From positions 5,254,044-5,318,043 of the forward strand of contig NC_088301.1 of NCBI RefSeq assembly GCF_032854445.1: DNA of 64,000 nucleotides, written 5' to 3'. The position numbers and the translations under genes were made by a program. This document shows positions 11,201 through 21,900 of this stretch, piece by piece (the stretch's first letter is position 1; each line of letters begins with the position of its first letter). Below the pieces are notes generated by a model. That model was not told where the DNA came from. It searched no databases and worked only from the letters and a program-made list of their open reading frames with translations. The stretch comes from Liolophura sinensis (lineage: Eukaryota > Mollusca > Polyplacophora > Chitonida > Chitonidae).

Positions 11201-12389
11201 GGATGAAAAAGTTTACACAGAATCAATGAAATAATTCGGCCCTAGGAAGGTAACTTCTGCGACATAAAACTGGATGAAATAAGAAATGTTAACCGCTGGA
11301 ACTTATATATGCACTTGGCAGGAAGCCAAAGTACTGTTGCTCAATTAATATTATGGGGACGGGCTATTCGCTTCATGGTTACTTACTGGAGGCCCTTTCT
11401 GCCCCGGTGGTCCGGGCGGCCCATAAGGCCCCTGGATTCCGTCTCTTCCGTCCCGACCATCCCGACCATTCCGACCCGGAAGTCCACAACAATCAGCGGG
11501 AGCACCTATAACCAAGGAGAAAAAACTCGTATGTTGCCCACTTTTGAAATGTTACAAATTAACGGCAAAGCTATAAGAAAATCTAAAACCTAATCATACC
11601 GTACGCTGTGTTGGTCCTTATCCAGTGTAGAGGTTAACAGCAACGTGTTTAAGAGTAAGTGGAGTTGTATATGAGTAACCAGTATTGCCAGACAAGGATT
11701 AATGCAAAATGTAGTTTGTTGTATTTAAGAACATGTTGTGAAGAGGAGAATAATTTGTATGGGTGTATTGTTAAACGGAAACAGAGCTGTTTGACAGCAT
11801 TAGAAAAACTCCCATGGTGCACTGAAGAGAAACGCTATCCGATCATTTATTCTTGGCAAATTTAGCGGTTAAGTATTTATCATTGACATCAGAATGGTAA
11901 TACTTCAGAAATATGATAATGTTAAACTCTCTTACCTGAAGCTGATCTTTCCACTGTACTCTCTTCTTGAGTGACATGTTTACTTCTCCCGTCAGTTGAT
12001 AGCCCCTGATATATAAACAGTAGATGAAGTATGTTTCTACCTCACCTGGTATGACTGAACAGGGAAATAAGACCTACACCCAGATTCAGACAATGTCACT
12101 GATTTGCAACTATTTTAGGTGAATTCTTATTCGGAATATTTGATTTGAAGATAAACTGTTCACAGCTTCTGTAGGTCATGGTGGAAGCAATTGTATGTGT
12201 CAATTGTCGATGAACGCAACTATGAATGACTTTTTCCACCGTTCTATAAAAGCTTGATTTCGCCCCTGACTATTAATCAGGATTGGTGTAATCCTTTTGC
12301 ATGACTGGTGGACAAATCTCAGTGCGGTGATATCAAACACTCACCTGACCATTGAGAAAGGTACACACCAACAAGACAATGATAATCAT
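5291..12389 (-). CDS. Short-chain collagen C4-like secreted protein, gene 1 (6 exons, 315 aa)
   Basis: Exons on the minus strand are E1 12345-12389, E2 11936-12005, E3 11387-11505, E4 9127-9280, E5 8458-8523 and E6 5291-5784. They total 948 nt, all introns are GT-AG, and phases are 0,1,0,1,1. Residues 1-15 (MIIIVLLVCTFLNGQ) form the signal-peptide core. Cys44-Cys45 precede 11 Gly-X-Y triplets (46-78), and exon 4 adds GPQ. Residues about 83-101 (VINLDKQLDKIFQTLVQRL) look like a trimerising coiled coil. From about 131 runs the C4-type domain, with GAVYTRWGR, SGANQLCLPLDP, QCAVCYTPGR, LMIPARLECPSGW, YVCVDQDPD, CSSLPCPPY and TCVVCTK, ten cysteines in all. The order of parts matches sponge and mollusc short-chain collagens, which are extracellular matrix proteins. 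The exact role here is unknown. The open frame runs upstream of E6, but the AG at 5785-5786 and the homologous copies place the exon edge at 5784. Confidence 0.88.
5993..6540. repeat. 72-bp minisatellite plus conserved flank, intron 5 of gene 1
   Basis: About 4.5 imperfect copies of a 71-73 bp motif (GTTCATGTGTAC..CCACCGGTGTACTTAACCCC..TTAATGTGTAGTACAA..). A unique flank follows (GATTCGCTTGGCGCTCAG ... AAGTACGACGTTATACAC) that runs straight into the TACN array. It resembles dispersed molluscan non-autonomous elements built of short internal tandem repeats plus a microsatellite; the class is not determined. Confidence 0.7.
6541..6750. repeat. (TACN)n tetranucleotide array, unit 1 first block
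   Basis: TACA, TACG and TACC quartets; interrupted at 6751 by the LINE fragment. Confidence 0.85.
6752..7050 (+). mobile_element. LINE 3' end fragment, plus strand (unit 1)
   Basis: Begins within the ORF2 C-terminus (CDFAPVRESFYHVSCLLELF..., ending GIAGKL) and continues through the same 3' UTR as the 17722-18804 element to a (CACT)n tail. It is severely 5'-truncated and in the opposite orientation to the unit 2 copy. It sits at the equivalent place in intron 5. Confidence 0.82.
7051..7433. repeat. (TACN)n array, unit 1 second block, grading into imperfect repeats
   Basis: The block is TACC-rich, then TACA, then a pure ACGT/TACG run (about 7138-7162). Looser TACA-containing sequence continues up to SINE copy A. 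Confidence 0.8.
7434..7704 (+). mobile_element. tRNA-derived SINE, copy A of unit 1
   Basis: The head GGGGCCTCCGTGGCTCAG carries a Pol III A box (TGGCTCAG...TAGCGC). A B-box-like GAGTTCAAGTC follows. The body is a conserved SINE body (GCTGGCTTCCTCTCCGGCC ... AATGCTGGCCGCCGTCGTA). The 3' tail is TAAAACACCAACCAAATAAA. The roughly 30-bp B-box segment (CTCACCAATNCGGTCA...GAGTTC) is present twice in tandem. The element resembles the widespread molluscan V-/Meta-type SINEs such as RUDI, but I cannot confirm the subfamily. Confidence 0.8.
7861..7888. repeat. (CA)n tract, unit 1
   Basis: About 13 CA units just before SINE head B. Confidence 0.85.
7902..7968 (+). mobile_element. SINE copy B of unit 1, head only
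   Basis: Only the tRNA-like head survives, up to CTCTCACCAAT. It joins directly to TGCCTAAGGTTGTCG, the sequence that follows the complete element in units 4 and 6. Confidence 0.75.
9381..9461 (-). mobile_element. SINE 3' fragment in gene 1 intron 3, internally deleted
   Basis: A T14-type run (the poly(A) tail on the minus strand) and reverse-oriented SINE body end at GGTGGGTGG, fused to AATATGCATAGAATG. The remaining SINE, the right target-site copy and about 150 bp of flank are gone compared with unit 2. Confidence 0.7.
9688..10140. repeat. Composite repeat, intron 3 copy (S1 and direct S2), gene 1
   Basis: S1 (TGTAAAATCAGCCATGCTCGCC ..., shown by its first bases TGTAAAATCAGCC) is followed directly by S2 beginning TTGACAAAGGGCGACAC and ending GGATGTTAGAAAATTGAAG. 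Confidence 0.63.
11000..11155 (-). mobile_element. Reverse SINE fragment, gene 1 intron 3 (distal)
   Basis: The tail ATTTATTCATTTATTTGATTGG is followed by the SINE body to ACGGCC, truncated at the same body position as the 21096-21278 copy. Target-site duplications are not obvious. Confidence 0.7.
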
Positions 12390-12454
12390 CTTGCACACAC
12401 TTGTAAAGCTGCAGTGTATTGGCTGTATCTACAGAACGGTAGCAAGTTTTAGTC

Positions 12455-12490
12455 TGACTGGACTTTGCTGAAATCAACAGTGTGTATAAG
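12455..12490 (-). promoter_or_regulatory. Core promoter of gene 1 (TATA + Inr)
   Basis: CTTATAC (12484-12490, minus strand) lies about 30 nt before an AGTCAGAC initiator-like site with A near 12455, leaving a 5' UTR of about 66 nt before the ATG at 12389. Confidence 0.45.
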
Positions 12491-13087
12491 CCAGACTGAC
12501 ACCAGATATCCACAAAACCAGTCCCCATGGGCGGCCTGTTCATATATCTCACTTGCAAGTCAGAAGTTGTTGATGTAAACTCATCTCATAATACTGAACA
12601 TTTGTATATCTAATCGTTTGGTTGTTTATACCAAAAAATACTTCTTTCATAGTAAATTAACCTATCTTATATGGGATGTGAGACCCTTTCCACATTTACA
12701 TTTGGCTATCGTGGGAATGTTCCTGATGTTGCTTGGGTTTTCTGTAACTCACTTTAAATATACATGTAGTCACACAGTTAACAGAAAGAATTTCATGCCA
12801 TCCGTCAGTGGATGCTGGCACCAGAGTGTTTATCCAGGTGCAATTCATATAGGGTTCTGAGGTGAACCATATCCTGGAATATTGGACTTCCGAAAACGGA
12901 AAAAAGAGCTTGTAGATAATATTTAAACATTTACATTTAAATATTTAAACATTCTGGCAGCTACATGAAATATAAACCTATACTATTTGCTCAAGGCGAA
13001 ATGATATTTATATGAGAATCTGAACTTCCAATGTCTATTGAAAGGGCCATGCTAGACTTAACTACCTGAGGACATTCGTAGATTTTG

Positions 13088-13307
13088 TGGTATTCTGAGC
13101 GGCTAGCCTCTCACCATTGCGTACTCAACCCAAGTCATGCTGGCCTCCTCTCCACTTGCATAGGTGGGAAGCTTTTACTGCAACCTGCAGATTGTCGTAG
13201 CTTTTTTCCATGCTTTGTCTCATTTTACTCACCATTGTTCTGGTGGCCGTCATAGAAGTGAAACATCCCCCGTACGGAGTAAAAAAACCTATCAAATGAA
13301 TATTTAA
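13088..13307 (+). mobile_element. Old SINE in spacer of unit 1
   Basis: Positional copy of 2470-2691; the tail reads TATCAAATGAATATTTAAATG. Confidence 0.62.
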
Positions 13308-14104
13308 ATGATCAGAATGATGATGGATTAATATGGATTATCCACCACTGTTCGCTATTAGCGGCAGAATTTATAAGCAGTATTTACTTTAACAGTATTA
13401 TGTGTTATTACGTGTTTTATTTTATTACTTTTCTGATGTTTGACTGATTGGTGTTTACCGCAAGAACTTTTTAACCTATATGATAGCAATCAGGTTTATA
13501 GATAGAATCGTTCATATTGTATAAGAGTTCGTCTGACAATTACAGTTTATGGTTAAACGAGATCGATCCTGTACTTCTTCTTGACATATGAGGATATTAT
13601 ATATCAAGGATATTTTATCTGATCATAACTGAATGAGAATGTGCCAGAATGTAGAACAACTTTTCTTTAAATATAACCTACAGGAATAGTGTTAAGACAT
13701 TCATATTTTACAGATCCGAATTTTGACTGCAAATCCTGTCATATCAAAATACTCTAACATGATAGGTGTGCTCTACATGGGCTTACATCTGGATGTGAGT
13801 ATAGGGCCTACTGAGAGTTAAGGAAGAGTCGAGGAGAACGATTGTGTCAGTGTAACATGACTCAGTAAGGTAACGCGTTCTGTTTGTCTTATTTGTGTAA
13901 CTTCAGGTAAGTAAAACGCAAAATGCATCCTGGTAATCATTACATGTATACATATAGTTTAAAGTTACATCTCGGGGATGAGTGAAGCGGATATGTTCAT
14001 GGTTACCATATTTTACACCTGGTTTAGTTTTGGTAGGATTATAAACAACAATGAGAAAGTGTTTTGCAGAGATCCATTGCTAAGGTCTATTTTATATATT
14101 CATT

Positions 14105-14614
14105 TGTCTGTAAAATCAGTCATACTCGCTACCAAAATTGCCTTTATTAAGCGACATGTAACAATACATGCTCTTCATATTATTGCAAAGGAAATGGAGT
14201 TAAAATAATTTATTTAATTTATAATGTTAAACTCCACAAGCTCAGTTTTGGCACCAAGAACTTGTTGCCTCAGGTGACGTCATCATTATTCAAAAGCATG
14301 TTACATGCTGGGCAATGCTGGAGAGTATTTTGTTTTACAATGGCTGCACCAATAAGCGGTTTGAGTAAACTCTGTGCAGTGGGACAACCAACGCTAGTGT
14401 CTCTACGAACTGATTACATCGCTTTAATTTCCTAACATCCATCACTAAATCTATACTGCCGTGAGATCATATACTACAAGAGATAAAATAAATTTGATTT
14501 TGTATTGTTATATTACACTAAAACGTGTCAACAATTTCAAAGATATCAGTGTCAGTAAGAGGGTTTACAGTTATGTTGATAGCAGGTACCTGATGTCGCC
14601 CTCCGTCAAACATG
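14105..14614. repeat. Composite repeat, spacer copy, unit 1
   Basis: Same S1 plus inverted S2 arrangement, followed by the usual spacer sequence. Confidence 0.63.
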
Positions 14615-15408
14615 TTGAACTCCGCCCAGTATCCAGCATGCCAGTGATTTTTGAATAATTCTGATGTCACCGCGGACAATGGGTACTTGCCATGGAAACC
14701 GAGCTGATGGGCTTAAACATTATGAATTAGAAAAAGTGCAAGAATATGAACTTCCAACATATTTACGTGTAGAGTTTCTTTTGTTACGTGTCACTGACCA
14801 GCGCCAATTTGATAGCCAGTATGACTGATTTTACAGATAACTAAATATAGACAACTCGCTCATAGAAATAGAAAGATCCATAATGGATTCTCTCCCTGGT
14901 TGCGATGTTGGGATATGGAGCAAACACAAGGAAGAAATGTTCATTGGCAGTTCTTCCAATCTGATTGTGCCTAATCCAGTGGCACACACGATGTCATATG
15001 ACATAAGTAATCCTCCTTGTTTCATGTATGTCCTCTAACGTCAACCTGCTTTGGTTATGCTGTCTGTCACCATTCCTGACCAAGTAAATGTCCACCAACC
15101 GGAAGAAGAAAGCTGGATTCGAACATTTGGATGCGATTAGTATTTCTTAACGAGTTTTTGAGTGTTGTAAAATCACCAGTCTTACCCGTCGACCAGAAGA
15201 AGATTCTCTGTGTTGCTGGTGATTCACATGTGACCAAGTAAGAAGATAAGCAGATTCATGGGTATGGAAGTTGAGTAGATTATTGCTACCCTCCTATTCA
15301 CCATATCGGGAGTGGTAGATCAATCCTGTGTCGAGTCACACCTAATACCTTTAAAGTTGTAACTTCCTCGCTTGGAATTCAGCATGAAGGAGATAGTGCA
15401 ACAACTAG

Positions 15409-15614
15409 TTGACCTGTATCAGTATAATGGCTGGGGCAGGGCAGCTTACTTGCCTTCGGTAAGGCGTCTCAGTGAAGCTGCACTAGATAAAAGAGCGATG
15501 AAAATCCGACCTGCAACAAGGAGGCACATTACATGCGTTCTAACAATTCTTTCGTCGTCATTTGACTGAAATATTGTTAAGTACGACGTTAAACCAAAAG
15601 CACCCACCCACCCA
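15409..15614 (+). mobile_element. LINE/SINE-type 3' end in spacer of unit 1
   Basis: Positional copy with the same (CCCA)n ending. Confidence 0.58.
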
Positions 15615-15806
15615 GCCTATTCAAAATAGTCACAAACATCAGGTAACTTTGTATTGTCAGCAGAAGCATTCACAAATAAACCGAAGACCGTCAAAAGGAT
15701 AACAAAAGTCGATTAGCTTATAATGTGAAAACAAGGTGTATAAACGTTTATTTATTTTCACCAGAGCAATTAGGTAGAAGTATTATTCGAATTTTTCTTC
15801 TGGTCT

Positions 15807-15812
15807 TTTATT
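15807..15812 (-). terminator. Poly(A) signal of gene 2
   Basis: AATAAA on the minus strand about 125 nt past the stop. A second AATAAATAAAC follows near 15748-15757. Confidence 0.5.
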
Positions 15813-15935
15813 GTACTCATGCTTCTTCCCTACAACATCTCACTATAATGCATTTAATCGCATCAGTGTGAAAGCAAAATATTCTATAATTCAGAGACAG
15901 TGCCAGCAATTGTATTACCAAATCAACTGAAAAGA

Positions 15936-18900
15936 TTATTTTGTGCAAACGACACAGGTAATCTCATAACCGTCCACATATGGTGGACAAGGTAGTGAGC
16001 CACACGCCGCCTCCACCACGTATAGGAGATTTCCTTCTAGGTTAGCAGCGGTGGCGGGATGAGTATCTGGATCCTGGTCCACGCACACGTACTCAGACTT
16101 GTGGAACGTGTGGGGTTGGGACACAAGAAATCCCAGGTACTCCACGGTCCATCCCGATGGACACTCGAGTCGGGCTGGGATCATCAGGTGACTCAACCTA
16201 CCCGGAGTATAGCACACAGCACATTGAGCCTCTCTGTTATGTGGGACGACACCCCCCGAGTTTGTTGTGCGGAAGACATCATTGCCATAATTTAACTGAA
16301 ACTCAGTTCCATACAGATACGATTTGGATTGATGTCCAGGGTAGGTTTTGTTGAACTGGGGATCCAGTGGGAGACACAACTGGTTAGGTCCGCTTCCTTT
16401 ATGCTTGTAGTGAGAGCCAGCCATTATACCTAAAGATAAAGCACATTTGCAAATAATAAAAAAGACACAGCTATTTCCTGCAGTACTGAGCCCACAAAGG
16501 ATGTGCATTAAAGATATGTTCATAAGAATATCCAGTGGTGGCACACAGATAAAAGCATGACGCCTCATCACTTGGTGTGTGAGGTACTACAAGGAGCTCA
16601 GTAGTACCACTGCTAAACTATTTCACAACAAAGCCGTTTATGTGTAGTACTAGTGTTCTGTTACACTGCAGCAGTTTATGTGTACAACCACCGGTGTGCT
16701 TACCACACCTAATGTGTAGTACCACAATTCTATCAATTTCCACAGTTCTGCTGCTACCGGTGTACTTAACCCCATTTAATGTGTAGTACAATAATTCTAT
16801 TACACTTCATCAGTTTATGTGTACGACCACCGGTGTACTTAACCCCACTTAATGTGTAGTACAACAATTCTATTGCACTTCAGATGTTCATTTGTACATT
16901 CTCCGGTGTACTTAACCCCATTTAATGTGTGGTACAATAATATTGTACTTCAGCAGTTCGTATGTATTACCAGTAGTCTATAACATCTAAGCAGGTAAAA
17001 ATCATACTTCTTACTGATTCGCTTGGCGCTCAGCACTGAAAGGTCAGAACAAGGAAACAGGACACGTTGGCCCGGTGTCAAAAGAAGACACACTATCTGT
17101 ACAATGGCATAATGACTTCTCGCCGTGGTATGACTTAAAAATTTTTAAGTACAACGTTATACACTGGGCAAACCTACATACCTACATACGTACATATATA
17201 CGTACAGGTATACATGCGTACATTCCTACATACCTACATACCTACATACATACGTACATACGTACATACGTACCAACGTACATACGTACCAACATACATA
17301 CCAACATACATACCTACATACATACCTACATTTCTACCTACCTACCTACCTACCTACCAACCTACCTACATACCTACTTACCTACCTACCTACCCACCCA
17401 CCCACCCACCCACCCACCCACCCACCTACCTACCTACCTACCTACCTACCTACCTCCCTACCTCCCTACCTCCCTACCTACCTACCTCCCTACCTACCTA
17501 CCTACCTTCTTACCTACCTACCTACATACATACCTACCTACCTACATGCATGCATACATGCATACATACATACATACATACATACATACATACATACATA
17601 CATACATACATACATACATACATACATACATACATACATACATACATACATACGTACGTACGTACGTACATACATACATACATAGATACATGCATACATA
17701 CATGCATACATACATACGTAGAATGAGTGAGTGAGTGAAAGTTTTAACGTCGCTTTCAACAATATTTCAGTTTTATCGCGACAATAAAACGTCAAATAGT
17801 CGATCTAATACGGATAATTCATTTACTATTCAGTCAAAAAGGACACCAGAAGTCACATAACAAACACAGACGGTAGTTTAAAATTACAGCTTTCCTGCCA
17901 TACCAATGGCAGAGAGAAAGTCAAAAATAGTATCACTTTCTACAGAATTGAAAAGTTCTGAAAGAGAGCTCACGTGATATCTCGTACAGGAGCAAAGTCG
18001 CCACAGTCAAGCAATATGTGCTTGACTGTGAACCGTTGATCACAAGCAAAGCAATGAGGAGCATCTTCTCCTTTTAACAAATACCCATGCGTAGCACGTG
18101 TGTGACCGATACGACACCTCCTCAAAATGCAAGAGCGGAGACGATGCCGTGAAAGGGAAGGCGCTGGACCAACAAACTGACGAATATCATGCAGTTTGTT
18201 GGTTGTCTGGCCACCCCATTGAGCCTGAAACAAGTGCTTGATATAGGAGCAAATAAGTGAACGCAAGTCCGAATATGGAACGTCAGTTTGGGTAGTAACG
18301 GAATGCAAAGCCGCCTTCGCGGCTTCATCTGCAGCAGTATTCCCAGGGATACCCATATGCCCGGGCATCCAACAAAAGACAATGATAAAATCTTCATTAA
18401 GTCGTTTAAACATCTCCCTGAAAGACAGAATGTCTGGATGTACAGGCGAACTAGCCCGAATTGCCTGGAGGCAGGAAAGGGAGTCAGAGCAGATGAGAAA
18501 TCTGCTACCTCCTAGCTCTGGGATGGACCGAAGTGCGCACAAAATTGCCTTGGCTTCCGCAGTAAATACAGAACAGGAATTTGGAAACCGAGTTGAAACG
18601 GTTCTGGGCCCAAGGACAGCGGCAGAAGCCACGCCATCATCATTCTTGGAACCGTCAGTGAATATGCGGTGATAAAATGGATACTTTGAACACATATTAC
18701 TAAACTCCTGCTGGTATACTAAAGGGTTGGTGAAACTTTCCTTGAGGGAGGAGAGCGAGGTATCAACCTGAGGCTCAGGACATAACCACGGTGGATCTTC
18801 CTGGATGCATACATACGTAAATACATTCATACATACATACATACATACATACATACGTACGTACGTACGTGCAAGCGTGCGTAATTTAAAATTACATAAT

Positions 18901-21900
18901 TACATAATTACATGTCTACATACGTACAAACGTACAAACATACATATGCACAGACATAGATTAATACATCCATATATATCTACATACATACTAACGTACA
19001 AATATACCTACAAAAATACATACGTATATACCTATCTACATACATACATACATACCTATACACCTACATACCTACCTACATATATACGTACATAAGTAAA
19101 TACATGTATACAAACGGGGCCTCCGTGGCTCAGATTTTTAGCGCGCTAGCGCAACGTAATGACCCAGGAGTCTCTCACCAATGCGGTCAGTGTGAGTTCA
19201 AGTCTCACCAATACGGTCACTGTGAGTTCCAGTCTAGCTCATACTGGCTTCCTCTTCGGCCGTACGTGGAAACGTCTGACAGCAACCTGCGGATGGTCGT
19301 GTGTTTCCACCCACCATAATGCTGGCCACCGTCGTATAAGTGAAATACCCTTGGGTACGGCGTAAAACACCAATCAAATAAATAAAGAAACATATATACA
19401 TACATACGTACATACATTCATACGTACATATCTACATACATACATACCTACATGTGTTAAACATACATGCGTGCATACCCATATACCCAGCTACATATAT
19501 ACGCGCATACGTAAATACATAAATGCGTACTTACCTACATAACACACACACACACACACACACGCACACACACACACACATACACACATACATACATACA
19601 CATGGAGCCTCCGTGGCTCAGTTGGTTAGCGCGCTAGCGCAGTGTAATGACCCAGGAATCTCTCACCAATTGCCTAAAGTTGTCGTATGTTTGTTTTGGG
19701 AGACAGCCACAATTTTGTGTACGCGTGTTATACGCTGACGTAAACACTCGAAAAACGCACTTGTTTGTGTACTTGTAATACCTCAAAGAGAGCGACCACA
19801 CTTGTGTATGGACGTGTTAAGTGGTGAAGTCAACAGGAGAAGAAAAAACAATTTTAAAGTGATTTGAAATTTTGACTTCAGTCTATGATCGCTTTGCGAT
19901 CTCATGGCCAGCTGATATATGGTGACATCAACAGGAGAGCACACCAGTAGTGTGTGCAGCAGTTATTTAGGGTCTATGCTGACGTCAGTACAGGGACGAC
20001 CATCAGCAAGAGTGAATGCGGAATGAGAAAGATGCTAGTCTGTCAATCCTTAGGTAAAGTAAGCTGTTAGTTCAGTTCTAACCTCAGGTATAAATGAAAC
20101 ATCTAAAGGCTCTTACTAATCGTAACTCTTGAAAATTTTTGTGCAACTTAGCCGCAGCATGCTTATTTTTTACCTGAGTATAGTGTTTCCGAATGATCCG
20201 GACAGATATTTCTTCCCCAGCGGGTGTAGACAGCTCCTCCTGAAAATCGGTAAAACACACTAGAATGATTAGCTAATACTTAAATCGACAGGTAAATTTA
20301 AGCACGGTGGCTATGTCTTGGCGAAGTGAACCGTCACTTCTGATATCTTCAGTATGATGTTACAGTGAGGTATAACTATACATATGTCGACACTGTCCAG
20401 ATCTACTACCAGTAGTTCTCAGACGTGATATATAATATAAGGATATAAACGACGCACAACACAAAGTCAGGAAAAAAAATACGGAGGATTTTTACTTATT
20501 CGCTAGGTACAACCGATCGCTTATTAATATCATATACTTGGTCATTTGGTTTAGAAATCCCTATTTTACTGCAAGCATATTTAAATTTTATTTAACTTCA
20601 TAACCCGGCTTAATCTTCAAGATCAGTATATAGCTATTAAATAAAAGATAGAGAAAAATTAAACTGAACACGACAACGACAAATTGGTGATTAGTGATAA
20701 AATGTATCTGTTTTTATATTACAACAGAAAAACCAACTAGTGTTTTATTGCCCGTTGACTACAAATGTCAAAATCCCGTTTCAAAATAATGATATGAACA
20801 CTATATTCATGTCTTCCCGTTTTCTCATATTTTTATATACATTGATTTCTTACCATGACTTATGGAGTTTGTGTCTTCCTCTGATCCCGTTGTACCGTCT
20901 CCGGTTCTCACACCTGAACGGCCGAAGTTGGCACCAGTCAATCGTTCTACGAGAGTCTGGAACATCTTGTCCAATTGATTGTCCAGATTTATCACACTCT
21001 GAGGTCCCTAGGAGGGACAAACGATAGCAAGTACATGTAAATTATTGTGATTTAAATGCTTGCATGAGTTACAAATTTCTTTTATGTTAATGTTATGGAT
21101 AAAAAGATTTTTTTTTTTTTTGATTGGTGTTTTACGCCGTACTCAAGAATATTTCACTTATACGACGGCGGCCAGCATTATGGTGGGTGGAAACCGGGCA
21201 CAGCCCGGGGGAAACCCACGACCATCCGCAGGTTGCTGGCAGACCTTCCCACTTACGGCCGGAGAGTGGATAAAAAGAGGCCGTGAAAAAAGCAAATTTC
21301 TATTTGGTATTCGTACTTTTAATATACTATCGATTATTGCATCAAACGCCTTCACTGTAAGTGTTTAGGTATTAGAATGATTATATATTTCAATTCTTTT
21401 GTAAGTAAATATGCATAGAATGTTCAAAATAAGTGACACTCTGCTCCATAATTGTGTCTTGTTCCTCTTATCCCGGGGCTGAGGACTGTATATTTATGGT
21501 CATGAATTCTATGGCCACGCTGGACAGGTACAATTGCGCAATTAAAGCGTACATGGGACACATATTTTCAAATATTATTAAAAATTTATGCAATAGAGTC
21601 CATTTCTTTTAGCCCTCGGCCTATATATAGCTGTTTGTAAAATCAGCCATGCTCGCTACTAAAGTGGATTTTAGTCAGTGACACGTTGCAACCTAAGCTG
21701 TACACATGGATGTTGGAAATTGATATTCTTGCACAGAAAATGAAGCTAGAATGCTTTTTACTAATTCAGGACACTAACTGGATAAGCTTGATTTTGACAG
21801 CAAGAACGCATTGTCGCGATCGGGTAAAGTCATAATTATTCAAAATCCAGTGACATGCTGGATAATGGAAGGAATTGAATATGTGTTGACGAGAGGCAGT

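Larger units (their letters stand above)
5291..15935 (-). repeat. Tandem unit 1 (10,645 bp)
   Basis: Unit boundaries here run from the stop codon of one gene to the base before the next stop. The unit comprises gene 1 (5291-12389) and a spacer (12390-15935). The gene's 5' half and the proximal spacer resemble unit 4 most closely: they share the GANIGRSGV exon-4 variant and a diagnostic spacer sequence near 13480 that recurs near 46750. Gaps of more than 300 bases are introns or spacer, filled mostly by the repeats listed separately. Confidence 0.85.

Noticed and set aside
11309-11593. Plus-strand ORF over the collagen exon (MHLAGSQ...)
   Set aside because: It is the antisense shadow of exon 3. 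The minus strand has the Gly-X-Y triplets, matching splice sites and phase.
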